Origin: Variovorax sp. HW608
GTDB lineage: Bacteria > Pseudomonadota > Gammaproteobacteria > Burkholderiales > Burkholderiaceae_C
Assembly: GCF_900090195.1 (NCBI RefSeq)
Contig: NZ_LT607803.1
Coordinates: 620,001-684,000 of the forward strand
Direction of reading: 5' to 3'
Length of the DNA stretch: 64,000 nt
The notes under the pieces were generated by a model. It made no database searches, was not told where the DNA came from, and was given only the letters and a program-made list of their open reading frames with translations. This document shows, piece by piece, positions 26,403-36,659 of this stretch (positions within the stretch are counted from its first letter, which is position 1; each line of letters starts with the position of its first letter). Made by a program: the position numbers and the translations under genes.

Positions 26403-27245
26403 TCAGGGGGCCTGCCACGCGACGTTGGCGCCTTCGAACATGGTTCGCAGTTGCCCGTCGCGTGCCAGGTCGTTGATGCCGGCCTGCAGTGCCTGCGCGA
26501 GGTCCGTTGCATCCTTCTTGACCGCCATCCCGACGGCCCAGCCGTTGCGCTGCGCACGCGGCGACGGCAGCGGCGCGATCGCAAAGTGCGCATCGCCGCG
26601 CAGCACCGATTCCATTTCCGATGCGAGCCCGGCCGCGGCGGCGACTTCGCCGCGCTGCAGGGCGCGCGCGGCATCGGTGCCGTCCTTCCATTGCGTGACG
26701 AGCTGGTTGCGATAGGCGCCGCCGTCGGCGCCGATCATCAGCCAGCCGGCCAGCGTCTGCCCCGGCACCGCCACCTTCGCATCGCCCAGCGCCGAGAGGC
26801 TGTCGAGCTGCGGCAGCGCGTCGAGCCGCCGCGCCAGCACGACGCGCTCGCGGTAGTAGGGCGCGAAGATTCGCGCCTGCGGCGTGTCGTCGATGAGCGG
26901 CTTGTCGACCGGCACGTGCAGCAGCACGTCCGCCGGCCCGAAGCCCAGGTAGTGGCCGCGCCAGACCATGTTGCGCAGGTCGTCGCCCATGTTCTCGTCG
27001 GCATTGAAGGCAAGCATCGACAGCTTGACGCCGAGCGCATCTGCGAGCGCCTGCGCCAGTTGCACGTCGATGCCCTTGCCATCGACATGGAACGGCGGCA
27101 TGTCCTTGTAGAGCGCGACCGTGAGGGTGCCGCGCTCGCGGATGCGGTCCAGCGCCGCCGCGCGTGCGACGAGCGCCGGCGCCCCGAGGCCTGCCGCGCC
27201 GATCCAGCGAAGGACGGCGCGGCGCGAGACGTGTGAAGCGCGCAT
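26403..27245 (-). CDS. quinoprotein-associated periplasmic substrate-binding protein (MoxJ/XoxJ-like)
   Basis: A 280-aa SBP_bac_3-type protein exported by a Tat-like signal (S-R-R-A-V-L-R-W). The mature part opens L-D-R-I-R-E-R-G-T-L-T-V-A-L-Y and contains P-P-F-H-V-D-G-K-G-I-D-V-Q-L-A, as in binding proteins of amino acid ABC systems. No permease lies nearby. Proteins of this subgroup sit beside cytochrome c and PQQ dehydrogenase genes; XoxJ is thought to help activate the dehydrogenase rather than import a solute. Nine bases downstream of the cytochrome gene, so co-transcribed from the sigma-54 promoter at 27807-27821. Confidence 0.8.
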   Translation of the reverse strand: MRASHVSRRAVLRWIGAAGLGAPALVARAAALDRIRERGTLTVALYKDMPPFHVDGKGIDVQLAQALADALGVKLSMLAFNADENMGDDLRNMVWRGHYLGFGPADVLLHVPVDKPLIDDTPQARIFAPYYRERVVLARRLDALPQLDSLSALGDAKVAVPGQTLAGWLMIGADGGAYRNQLVTQWKDGTDAARALQRGEVAAAAGLASEMESVLRGDAHFAIAPLPSPRAQRNGWAVGMAVKKDATDLAQALQAGINDLARDGQLRTMFEGANVAWQAP

Positions 27246-27254
27246 CGTGGGCTC

Positions 27255-27761
27255 CTAGAACGGCTTCTCGCGGCGGGTCTCGAGATAGGACTTGATCGAC
27301 CAGATCGCTTCCTGGTTCATCGTGCCCTCGAACGGCGGCATATACACGGCACCGTTTCTTGTCCGGCCATGGCGCACGGTCGTCAGGAAGTAGTCGTCGA
27401 TCTCCTTCGCGCAGGCCGCCTTCTTGGGCGCATCCTTCATCGTGGCGCAGTCGTTGTCGATCTTGCGCAGGTCGGGCGCGATGCCGCCGGAGATGGCCTC
27501 GATGCCATGGCAGCGGGCGCAGTTCTGGTTATAGGCCGAGGTGCCGATCTTGATCGCCGTCGTGTTGCCGCGGTACGGGTTCTCGGCGCGCCAATCCTTG
27601 CCGAGTTCGGGCAGGCCCGTGGTGTCGACGGCTTGCGGGGTCACGTCGCCGTGCGACCAGGCGAGGCTCGCACAAGTCAGGCCCAGTGCAGCGACCATCA
27701 GCTTCAATCCCTTGCGGGTCCCTTGGTACAGGGCTCGCCCTGCTTGCGGCTTGGTTTCCAT
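27255..27761 (-). CDS. pedF: cytochrome c-550, PedF type
   Basis: A 168-aa periplasmic cytochrome c with a signal sequence after a basic start (L-K-L-M-V-A-A-L-G-L-T) and one haem site N-C-A-R-C-H-G. The axial Met is probably in A-V-Y-M-P-P-F-E-G-T. It matches the PedF/exaB-type electron acceptor of PQQ alcohol dehydrogenases, passing electrons towards the terminal oxidase. The ATG at 27761 has CGGAGA upstream and was preferred over a TTG eight codons earlier. A strong sigma-54 promoter lies 46-60 bases before the start. Confidence 0.85.
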   Translation of the reverse strand: METKPQAGRALYQGTRKGLKLMVAALGLTCASLAWSHGDVTPQAVDTTGLPELGKDWRAENPYRGNTTAIKIGTSAYNQNCARCHGIEAISGGIAPDLRKIDNDCATMKDAPKKAACAKEIDDYFLTTVRHGRTRNGAVYMPPFEGTMNQEAIWSIKSYLETRREKPF

Positions 27762-27806
27762 GGTTTCATCTCCGTTCACGTTCAATGGGGGACGAGAGAC
27801 GGGTCC

Positions 27807-27821
27807 GCAAACGCTGTGCCA
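27807..27821 (-). promoter_or_regulatory. sigma-54 promoter for the cytochrome c / MoxJ-like operon
   Basis: On the minus strand TGGCACAGCGTTTGC, a full match to TGGCAC-N5-TTGC with GG and GC ten bases apart. Confidence 0.85.
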
Positions 27822-27923
27822 CGCAAAGTTGTTGCAGGCGGGAACACAAATTGCGTGATTGACCCTGCGTGTGGCATCCTTTCAAGCTGCCAGCCGAGAT
27901 GTAACAAGGAAAGGCTGTGTCGC

Positions 27924-27940
27924 TGTACCAGAACGGGACA
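27924..27940. promoter_or_regulatory. putative activator site (UAS) between regulator and cytochrome gene
   Basis: TGTACCAGAACGGGACA differs from the palindromic site before pqqA at only three central bases. It lies about 100 bases upstream of the sigma-54 promoter at 27807-27821, a usual distance for an enhancer. Confidence 0.65.
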
Positions 27941-28021
27941 CACCACGCGTCGCGACGAGACCCGAGCGTTTATTTGGATCGACAGACATCTGCTCAACAC
28001 AGAGGCAGTGGAGACAAGACC

Positions 28022-30124
<2,103 letters not shown>

Positions 30125-30181
30125 CGCCATCAGGCGCAGGGCGGTCCTAGGGGACTTCCCTGTACCGCCGTCGAACGGCGC

Positions 30182-30198
30182 TGTACCAGCCTGGGACA
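30182..30198. promoter_or_regulatory. palindromic activator site (UAS) upstream of pqqA
   Basis: TGTACCAGCCTGGGACA, an inverted repeat TGT-N-CCAG-N-CTGG-N-ACA. About 115 bases upstream of the pqqA -24 element. Confidence 0.7.
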
Positions 30199-30313
30199 CC
30201 TCACGCCGGCGCCTGCTCCGGCAGGCCTCGCGGCGGCCCGCTCCACGCCTGCGGAGCCCCTGATATCAGGGCAAACACCAGTCTTTCCCGCGCGTATCGC
30301 AGCGCCCGGCCAC

Positions 30314-30328
30314 GGGCACGCGATTTGC
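30314..30328 (+). promoter_or_regulatory. sigma-54 promoter of the pqq operon
   Basis: GGGCACGCGATTTGC, with GG and GC ten bases apart and an intact TTGC. About 60 bases before the pqqA start. Confidence 0.8.
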
Positions 30329-30389
30329 GCAAGTGTTCGGGCCCGAATGGCAATTCCGCCCGGGCCTGTACTGCTTCAAAGGAGATCCC

Positions 30390-30464
30390 ATGCACTGGTC
30401 GAAACCCGCGTTCGAAGACATGCGCTTCGGCTTCGAGATCACGATGTACATCTCGCACCGCTGA
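30390..30464 (+). CDS. pqqA: PqqA, coenzyme PQQ precursor peptide
   Basis: A 24-residue peptide beginning M-H-W-S-K-P and ending F-E-I-T-M-Y-I-S-H-R. Glu16 and Tyr20 in the conserved E-x-x-x-Y are the two residues cross-linked by PqqE to form the PQQ skeleton. AAAGGAGA lies six bases before the ATG. It is the first gene of a long operon and is separated from pqqB by a stable hairpin. Confidence 0.95.
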   Translation: MHWSKPAFEDMRFGFEITMYISHR

Positions 30465-30476
30465 GCATCACGAACT

Positions 30477-30512
30477 GGTGGCGGCACGGCGACAAAAAGC
30501 CGCGCCGCCACC
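30477..30512 (+). promoter_or_regulatory. hairpin between pqqA and pqqB
   Basis: GGTGGCGGC pairs with GCCGCCACC, then after a one-base mismatch CGGC pairs with GCCG around an A-rich loop. With no T-run, it may act as an attenuator or as a 3' end that stabilises pqqA mRNA, letting the substrate peptide be made in excess. Confidence 0.6.
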
Positions 30513-30537
30513 GCCCCCCAATCCTTCCCTCGCTCTC

Positions 30538-31470
30538 ATGAAAATACTCGTGCTCGGTTCCGGTGCCGGTGGCGGCTTTCCGCAGTGGAACTGCAATTGC
30601 AGGCAGTGCGCCGGGCAGCGCGTCGGCGATGTCGCCGCACGTGCGCGCACCCAGAGCTCGGTCGCCGTCTCGGCGGACGGCCAATCGTGGGTGCTGCTCA
30701 ATGCTTCGCCGGACATCGGCCAGCAGCTGCGGGACCAACCCCAGCTGCAACCGCGTCACGGCCTGCGCGACACGCCGATCAAGGCGGTGATCCTGATGGA
30801 CGCCCAGATCGACCACGTCACCGGCCTGCTCGGCATGCGCGAAGGCCCGTGCATCGACCTCTACGCCACGCCCTGCGTGTTCGAGGACCTGACCACCGCC
30901 TTCCCCGTGATCGGCGTGCTCGAACACTATTGCGGCACGCGCTGGCACATGCTCGCGGTGGCCGGCAGCCAGTACAGCGCGACCTTCGCCGTGGACGGCT
31001 TTCCGTCGCTGCGCTTCACGGCGGTGGCGATTCCCGGCAAGGCCCCGCCCTACTCGCCGCATCGCGCCGAGCAGACGACCGGCGACAACATCGCGCTCCT
31101 GATCGAAGACCTGGAAGACGGCACCCGGCTGTTCTATTCGCCGGGCCTCGCCGAGGTGGGCGCGCGCGAACTGCAGTGGATGCAGGGCGCCGACTGCCTG
31201 CTGGTCGACGGCACCTTCTGGGTCGAGGACGAAATGCAGCAGGCAGGCCTCAGCCGCAAGACCGCCACCGAGATGGGCCACCTGCCGCAGATGGGCGGCG
31301 AGGCGCGCCCCGGCATGGTCGACGTGATGCTGAACACGCAGGCGCGGCGCAAGGTCCTGATCCACATCAACAACAGCAACCCGATCCTGGACGAGTCGAG
31401 CGCGCAGCGCCGCGTGCTCGACGGCCATGGCATTGAAGTGGCCTATGACGGCATGGAGATCACGCTATGA
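30538..31470 (+). CDS. pqqB: PqqB, PQQ biosynthesis hydroxylase (metallo-beta-lactamase fold)
   Basis: A 310-aa protein opening M-K-I-L-V-L-G-S-G-A-G-G-G-F-P-Q-W-N-C-N-C, the PqqB signature with two Cys that hold a zinc. The metallo-hydrolase region is altered to D-A-Q-I-D-H-V-T-G-L. PqqB is an iron-dependent hydroxylase acting on the cross-linked Glu-Tyr before PqqC. Its stop overlaps the pqqC start as ATGA. Confidence 0.95.
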   Translation: MKILVLGSGAGGGFPQWNCNCRQCAGQRVGDVAARARTQSSVAVSADGQSWVLLNASPDIGQQLRDQPQLQPRHGLRDTPIKAVILMDAQIDHVTGLLGMREGPCIDLYATPCVFEDLTTAFPVIGVLEHYCGTRWHMLAVAGSQYSATFAVDGFPSLRFTAVAIPGKAPPYSPHRAEQTTGDNIALLIEDLEDGTRLFYSPGLAEVGARELQWMQGADCLLVDGTFWVEDEMQQAGLSRKTATEMGHLPQMGGEARPGMVDVMLNTQARRKVLIHINNSNPILDESSAQRRVLDGHGIEVAYDGMEITL

Positions 31471-32246
31471 CTGAAACACCGACCGCCCCCCTGAGTCCGC
31501 GCGAAGCGGCCCGCTGCGAGCTTCAGCGCCTGTGGGACGGCGACGAGTTCGAAGCCCGCCTGCGCGCCTGCGAATCGCGCTATCACATCCACCACCGCTT
31601 CAACCTGCGGCTGAACCGCGGCGAGCTTGCGCCCTTCCAGGTGCGTGCCTGGGTGGCCAACCGCTTTTATTACCAGGTCAACATCCCGCGCAAGGACGCG
31701 GCGGTATTGGCCAACTGCGAGGACCGCGCGGAGCGCCGCCGCTGGATCGAGCGCATGCTCGACCACGACGGCCGCGGCGACTTCGCGGGCGCCCATGCCG
31801 GCGGCATCGAGGCCTGGCTTCGGCTGGCCCAGGCCGTGGGCCTGGAGGCGGCCGACCTCTGGTCGCACCGCCACGTGCAACCAGGCGTTCGGTTCGCGGT
31901 GGATGCCTACGTCAACTTCGCGCGCCAGCGCCCGTGGGAGGAAGCCGCGATCTCCTCGCTGACCGAGATGTTCGCGCCGAAGATCCATGCCGACCGGCTG
32001 GCCGGATGGCCGGCGCTGTATCCCTGGATCGACGTCGAGGGCCTCGCCTACTTCCGCAGCCGGATCCCGCTCGCCACGCGCGACGTCGAGCACGGCCTCG
32101 AAGTCGCGCGCCGCTGGTGCACCACGCGCGCGCGGCAGGAGCGCGCGATCAGCATCCTTCACTTCAAGCTCGACATCCTGTGGTCGATGCTCGACGCCAT
32201 CGAGCGCGGCTTCCCCGACGACATGCCGCTGGAGCTGCAACCATGA
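31467..32246 (+). CDS. pqqC: PqqC, pyrroloquinoline-quinone synthase
   Basis: A 259-aa all-helical oxidase that catalyses the last ring closure and eight-electron oxidation to PQQ. Family motifs include Y-H-I-H-H-R-F-N, R-F-Y-Y-Q-V-N-I-P-R-K-D and H-F-K-L-D-I-L-W. It overlaps its neighbours on both sides by four bases, so the proteins should be made in fixed ratio. Confidence 0.95.
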   Translation: MTETPTAPLSPREAARCELQRLWDGDEFEARLRACESRYHIHHRFNLRLNRGELAPFQVRAWVANRFYYQVNIPRKDAAVLANCEDRAERRRWIERMLDHDGRGDFAGAHAGGIEAWLRLAQAVGLEAADLWSHRHVQPGVRFAVDAYVNFARQRPWEEAAISSLTEMFAPKIHADRLAGWPALYPWIDVEGLAYFRSRIPLATRDVEHGLEVARRWCTTRARQERAISILHFKLDILWSMLDAIERGFPDDMPLELQP

Positions 32247-32506
32247 TCACGCGCGACGACCGCCCCCGCATGTCGAGCCTCTACCGGATGCAGTTCGAAC
32301 CGACACAGGACCACTGGGTCCTGCTCTACCCCGAGGGCATGGTTCGCCTCAATCTTTCGGCGGCCGAGATCCTGCATCGCTGCGACGGCCAACGCACGGT
32401 GGACCAGATCGTCGCCGAGCTGGAGGCCGCCTTCGCACAGCCGTCCCTGCACGAAGAGGTGATCGGCTTCCTCTGCGAGGCGCGGCAGCGCGGCTGGCTG
32501 CAATAG
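32243..32506 (+). CDS. pqqD: PqqD, PqqA-binding chaperone
   Basis: An 87-aa RiPP recognition element that delivers PqqA to the radical SAM enzyme PqqE. Seen: Q-D-H-W-V-L-L-Y-P-E-G-M-V-R-L-N and A-A-E-I-L-H-R-C-D-G. Full length. Separated from pqqE by 67 bases containing a GGAGGT ribosome site. Confidence 0.95.
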   Translation: MITRDDRPRMSSLYRMQFEPTQDHWVLLYPEGMVRLNLSAAEILHRCDGQRTVDQIVAELEAAFAQPSLHEEVIGFLCEARQRGWLQ

Positions 32507-32573
32507 GCAGAGGCATGAGACGCCGGGCCGCCCCAAGGCGAATACCGCAGCGCTGCTGCGCGGAGGTTACCCA

Positions 32574-33767
32574 ATGACCATGGAAGCGCGAGACACCGGC
32601 GCGGTCCGCCCGCCCCTCTGGCTGCTGGCGGAGCTGACCTATCGCTGCCCGCTGCACTGCGTGTTCTGCTCGAACCCGGTCGACCATGCCAGCCACGGCG
32701 ACGAGATGGACAGCACGAACTGGAAGCGCGTGCTGGCCGAGGCACGTGCACTCGGCGCCGTGCAACTGGGCTTCTCGGGCGGCGAGCCGCTGCTGCGCGA
32801 CGACCTCGAAGAGCTCGTCGCCCATGCGCGCGGGCTGGGCTTCTACACCAACCTCATCACCTCGGGCGTCGGCCTCACGCGCGAACGCGCCAAGGCCCTC
32901 AAGGCGGCAGGACTCGACCACATCCAGCTCTCGTTCCAGGATTCGACGCGCGAGCTCAACGACTTCCTCAGTTCCACGAAGACCTTCGACCTGAAAGCCC
33001 GGGTCGCCGGCATCATCAAGGACGAGGGCTATCCGATGGTGATGAACTGCGTGATGCACCGGTTCAACCTGCGGCACGTCGGGCGCATCATCGAGATGGC
33101 CGAGCGCATGGGCGCGGACTTCCTCGAACTGGCCAACACGCAGTACTACGGCTGGGCGTGGCTCAACCGCGAAGCGCTGATGCCGACGGCCGACGAATTG
33201 CGCGAGGCGGAGGCGGTCGTCGACATGCACCGCGCGCGGCTCGCGGGCCGCATGAAGGTCATCTGGGTTTCGCCCGACTATGCCGACGCCAAGCCCAAGC
33301 CGTGCATGGCCGGCTGGGGTGCCGTGTTCATGGTCGTCGCGCCGGACGGCCTCGCGATGCCCTGCCACAGCGCCCGGATGCTGCCGGGCCCGCCGCTGCC
33401 GAACCTGCGCTCGATGCCGGTTCGCGAGGCCTGGTACGACAGCGAGGCCTTCAACCGCTACCGCGGCCAGGCTTGGATGAGCCCGACCTGCGGCGGCTGC
33501 GACGAGCGGCATCACGATTTCGGCGGCTGCCGCTGCCAGGCCTATCTGCTGACGGGCGACGCGGCGGCCACCGATCCCGTGTGCCCGAAGAGCCCGGATC
33601 GCGGGCGCATCGACGAGATGCTGGACAGCGCCGCGGCGGCACGCAGCCACGAAGTCGCCGCGCAGCCGCTGCGCTTCGTCCCGGGTGCGGCACGCGACGC
33701 GGGCCTCGTGTTCCGCAGCGACGAGAACTCGCGCGCCTTGAGCACGGCGCGCGCCACGCCATGCTGA
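32574..33767 (+). CDS. pqqE: PqqE, radical SAM PqqA-crosslinking enzyme
   Basis: A 397-aa radical SAM/SPASM protein. The SAM cluster motif is Y-R-C-P-L-H-C-V-F-C-S-N, followed by F-S-G-G-E-P-L-L-R. The C-terminal auxiliary cluster Cys residues are in P-K-P-C-M-A-G-W-G, M-P-C-H-S-A, C-G-G-C-D-E-R and G-G-C-R-C-Q-A. It forms the Glu-Tyr carbon bond in PqqA. Its stop overlaps the following ABC gene. Confidence 0.95.
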   Translation: MTMEARDTGAVRPPLWLLAELTYRCPLHCVFCSNPVDHASHGDEMDSTNWKRVLAEARALGAVQLGFSGGEPLLRDDLEELVAHARGLGFYTNLITSGVGLTRERAKALKAAGLDHIQLSFQDSTRELNDFLSSTKTFDLKARVAGIIKDEGYPMVMNCVMHRFNLRHVGRIIEMAERMGADFLELANTQYYGWAWLNREALMPTADELREAEAVVDMHRARLAGRMKVIWVSPDYADAKPKPCMAGWGAVFMVVAPDGLAMPCHSARMLPGPPLPNLRSMPVREAWYDSEAFNRYRGQAWMSPTCGGCDERHHDFGGCRCQAYLLTGDAAATDPVCPKSPDRGRIDEMLDSAAAARSHEVAAQPLRFVPGAARDAGLVFRSDENSRALSTARATPC

Positions 33768-34483
33768 AGATCCACGGCCTGACGCAACGCTACGGCTCGC
33801 GCGTCGCGCTGGACGCGCTCTGCCTCTCGATCGCGCGCGGCGACTTCGCGGTGCTGCTCGGCCCCAATGGCGCGGGCAAGTCGACCCTGTTCCAGGTGCT
33901 GACCGGTCTGTTCGCGGCCGACGAGGGCGAGGTCGAGGTGGCCGGCCTGTCGATGCGCACCGACGCGCGGCGCGCGCTCGCGCACATCGGCGTGGTGTTC
34001 CAGCAGCAGTCGCTCGACCTCGACCTGAGCATTGCGCGCAACCTGCAGTTCCACGCCGACCTGCAGGGCCTGCCCGCGCACGAGTCGCGCGAGCGAATCG
34101 CGTTCGAGGCCGCGCGCTTCGGGCTCCTCGCGGACATGCAGCGCAGCGTGCGGGAGCTTTCGGGCGGCAGCCGCCGCAAGGTCGAGCTGGCACGCGCCCT
34201 GCTGACGCGGCCCGACCTGCTGCTGATGGACGAGGCCACCGTCGGCCTCGACCCCCGGTCGCGGCGCGACCTCATCGACGGCCTGCTGGACGAAGTGCGC
34301 CAGCGCGGCGTGACCGTGCTGTGGGCCACGCACCTCGTATCGGAAGCCGAGCACGCCGACCGGGTGCTGGTGCTGCACCGCGGACGCCTGCTCGCGAGCG
34401 GCACGCCGGCGCAAGTCACGGACACCCTCGGCGGCGCCACGCTGGAAGCGGCCTTCCTCAGCGCCACGCGACAAACGGCATGA
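33761..34483 (+). CDS. ABC transporter ATP-binding protein, PQQ alcohol dehydrogenase-associated (PedC-like)
   Basis: A 240-aa ABC ATPase: Walker A G-P-N-G-A-G-K-S-T, Q-loop F-Q-Q-Q-S, signature L-S-G-G-S-R-R-K, Walker B L-L-L-M-D-E-A, and switch His in A-T-H-L. It belongs to the subgroup encoded with a beta-propeller protein, a binding protein and an ABC2-type permease in quinoprotein gene clusters. The exporter or importer role is not proven; the ABC2 permease points to export. Confidence 0.9.
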   Translation: MLKIHGLTQRYGSRVALDALCLSIARGDFAVLLGPNGAGKSTLFQVLTGLFAADEGEVEVAGLSMRTDARRALAHIGVVFQQQSLDLDLSIARNLQFHADLQGLPAHESRERIAFEAARFGLLADMQRSVRELSGGSRRKVELARALLTRPDLLLMDEATVGLDPRSRRDLIDGLLDEVRQRGVTVLWATHLVSEAEHADRVLVLHRGRLLASGTPAQVTDTLGGATLEAAFLSATRQTA

Positions 34484-34495
34484 AGGCATGACGCC

Positions 34496-35476
34496 ATGAA
34501 CCGATCCACCCTTCCCCTTGTCGCACTGGCTGCTGCCCTGGCCGCTCCGCTCGCGGCAGCAGCGAAGGACAGCCAGCTCGCCTTCGTCTCCAGCGAGAAG
34601 GACCACGCCATCACCCTGGTCGACCTGAAGACGCTGGCCGTGGTGGGCGTCGTGCCGACCTGCAAGCGCCCGCGCCACATGCAGCGCCTCCACGGCGACA
34701 CGCAGCTGATGGTGGCCTGCAGCGACTCGGGCCGCGCCGACATCATCGACCTCGCGACCCGCAAGCCGGTCGCGCGCGTGCCGCTCGGCGAGGACCCCGA
34801 AGTGTTCGACCTGTCGCCCGACGGCAAGAGGGCCTACGTGTCCGCCGAGGACGACGGCGCGCTCAACGTGTTCGACATCGCGGCGAAGAAGCTGGTCAAG
34901 GGCGTTCCGGTCGGCAAGGAACCCGAAGGCGTGAAGCTGTCGCCCGACGGCCGGCGCGTGTACGTGACCTCGGAGGTCGCGCACACGGTCCACGTCATCG
35001 ATACGGACACGCTGGAGGTGATCCGGAACATCCCGGTCGGCCAGCGGCCGCGCCGGCTCGCCTTCTCGGCCGATGGACGCGAGCTGTGGGTGACCAACGA
35101 GCTCGGCGGCAGCGTGAGCGTGATCTCGACCGGCGAGCTCAAGGTGATCGCCACCATCCCCTTCGAGGTCAAGGGCATGCGGCCCGACGACATCACGCCG
35201 GTCGGCATCGCGCGCTCCCCGGACGGCCGGACGATGTACGTCGGCCTCGGGCGCGCCAACCACGTGGCCTTCGTCGACGTGGCATCGCGCAGGACGACGG
35301 CCCTGGCGCTGGTGGGCAAGCGCGCCTGGAGCGTGGCGACCAACCGCGACGGGTCGAGGCTCTTCGTGGTCAACGGCCTGTCGGACGACATGACGGTGGT
35401 GGACACCGCCACCGGCAAGCCGATCAAGACCATTGCGGTCGGACGGGTGCCGCACACGGTGGTCGTCGATGACTGA
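34496..35476 (+). CDS. PQQ-associated YVTN beta-propeller protein
   Basis: A 326-aa periplasmic protein with a signal peptide (L-A-A-P-L-A-A-A-A-K) and at least six YVTN-type repeats, each with D-G-K/R-R-x-Y/L-V followed by V-x-D. It belongs to the family known from PQQ-dependent catabolism clusters. It may be a scaffold or solute-binding part of the ABC system. The last codons overlap the start of the next gene. Confidence 0.9.
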   Translation: MNRSTLPLVALAAALAAPLAAAAKDSQLAFVSSEKDHAITLVDLKTLAVVGVVPTCKRPRHMQRLHGDTQLMVACSDSGRADIIDLATRKPVARVPLGEDPEVFDLSPDGKRAYVSAEDDGALNVFDIAAKKLVKGVPVGKEPEGVKLSPDGRRVYVTSEVAHTVHVIDTDTLEVIRNIPVGQRPRRLAFSADGRELWVTNELGGSVSVISTGELKVIATIPFEVKGMRPDDITPVGIARSPDGRTMYVGLGRANHVAFVDVASRRTTALALVGKRAWSVATNRDGSRLFVVNGLSDDMTVVDTATGKPIKTIAVGRVPHTVVVDD

Positions 35477-36659
35477 GCTCGCCCGTCGTCTCGCGATGAT
35501 GCTGGCGTTCGCCCTGGCCGGTGCGGCAGCCGGCGCCGCCACGTTGACGATCGGCATCGTGCAGCGTGCCGACGACGATCGGCTGGAACCGGCGCGCGTC
35601 GCGCTCGCCTACCCCGGCCATCCGGGCGGGCGGGCGCGCGACGCGGTCGACATGGCCATCGACGAGAGCCGCTTCGAGCTGGAGGCGGCGGGCCTGCGGG
35701 TGAATGTCGGCGTGCGCGATGCCGCGTCGGCGGACGACGCGTCCGCGCGCCTGCGCGAGCTCGACAAGTCCGGCGCGGCAGCCGCGCTGCTCGACCTGCC
35801 TGCCGCATGGATCGCCGCCGGCGCATCGGCCACGAGCGCCATGCCGATGATCAACGTCGGCGAAAGCGACGATGCGCTGCGCCAGCAGGTCTGCCGGCCC
35901 CATCTGTTCCACACGCTGCCGAGCGAGCGGATGCGCGCGGATGCCCTCGCCCAGGCCCTGCTCGCGCGCAAATGGATGCGGGTCCTCCTGATCCACGGCC
36001 AGAGCGCCGACGATGCCACGCGGCTTGCGCTGGCGCAGGGTGCGCTGAAGCGCTACGGGCTCAAACAGGTGGCGGCGCGGCCATTCAAGCTGTCCGCCGA
36101 CCCACGGGAGCGCGACCTCGCCAATCCGCTGCTCCTGACCGGACCCGCCGCGGCCGGCGGCGACTACGACGTGGTCTGGGTGGTCGACAGCGACGGCGAA
36201 TTCGCACGCACGCTGCCCTACCGCCTCGCGCTGCCGCGCCCGGTGGTCGGCGACGCAGGCATGAGCGCCGAGGCCTGGGCGCCGCATTTCGAGCGCTACG
36301 GCGCGCCGCAGCTCGAACGCCGCTTCGTGCGCGCAGCGAAGCGCCCGATGACCGGCCACGACTGGGCGGCCTACATCGCGACCAAGGCCGTGCTGCAGGC
36401 CGCTCTGGCGCAGCCCGCGACGCCTTCGGCCGCAAAGCTGAACGCAGTCCTCAACCGGCCCGACTTCACGCTCGACGGCTTCAAGGGCGTTCGCCTCGGC
36501 TTTCGTGCCTGGGACCATCAGCTTCGCCAGCCGCTGCTGCTGACCGATGGCGTCGGCGTGATCGGCAGCGCGCCGGTCGACGGTGTCCTGCACGCGAAGA
36601 ACGTGCTCGACACGCTCGGCACCGATGCGCCGGAATCGCCCTGCAGGAGCGCGCCATGA
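35469..36659 (+). CDS. ABC substrate-binding protein, PQQ alcohol dehydrogenase system
   Basis: A 396-aa periplasmic binding protein with a signal peptide (M-M-L-A-F-A-L-A-G-A-A-A-G-A). The domain resembles Leu/Ile/Val receptors (G-I-V-Q-R-A-D-D-D, V-V-W-V-V-D-S-D-G-E-F, G-H-D-W-A-A-Y-I-A-T-K-A). The ATG at 35469 lies inside the last codons of the propeller gene. Companion of the ATPase and permease on either side. Confidence 0.88.
   Translation: MTELARRLAMMLAFALAGAAAGAATLTIGIVQRADDDRLEPARVALAYPGHPGGRARDAVDMAIDESRFELEAAGLRVNVGVRDAASADDASARLRELDKSGAAAALLDLPAAWIAAGASATSAMPMINVGESDDALRQQVCRPHLFHTLPSERMRADALAQALLARKWMRVLLIHGQSADDATRLALAQGALKRYGLKQVAARPFKLSADPRERDLANPLLLTGPAAAGGDYDVVWVVDSDGEFARTLPYRLALPRPVVGDAGMSAEAWAPHFERYGAPQLERRFVRAAKRPMTGHDWAAYIATKAVLQAALAQPATPSAAKLNAVLNRPDFTLDGFKGVRLGFRAWDHQLRQPLLLTDGVGVIGSAPVDGVLHAKNVLDTLGTDAPESPCRSAP

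Noticed and set aside
27907..28021. Upstream in-frame start of the sigma-54 activator.
   Set aside because: The extra 35 codons cover the putative activator site, lack a ribosome site and do not resemble the family.
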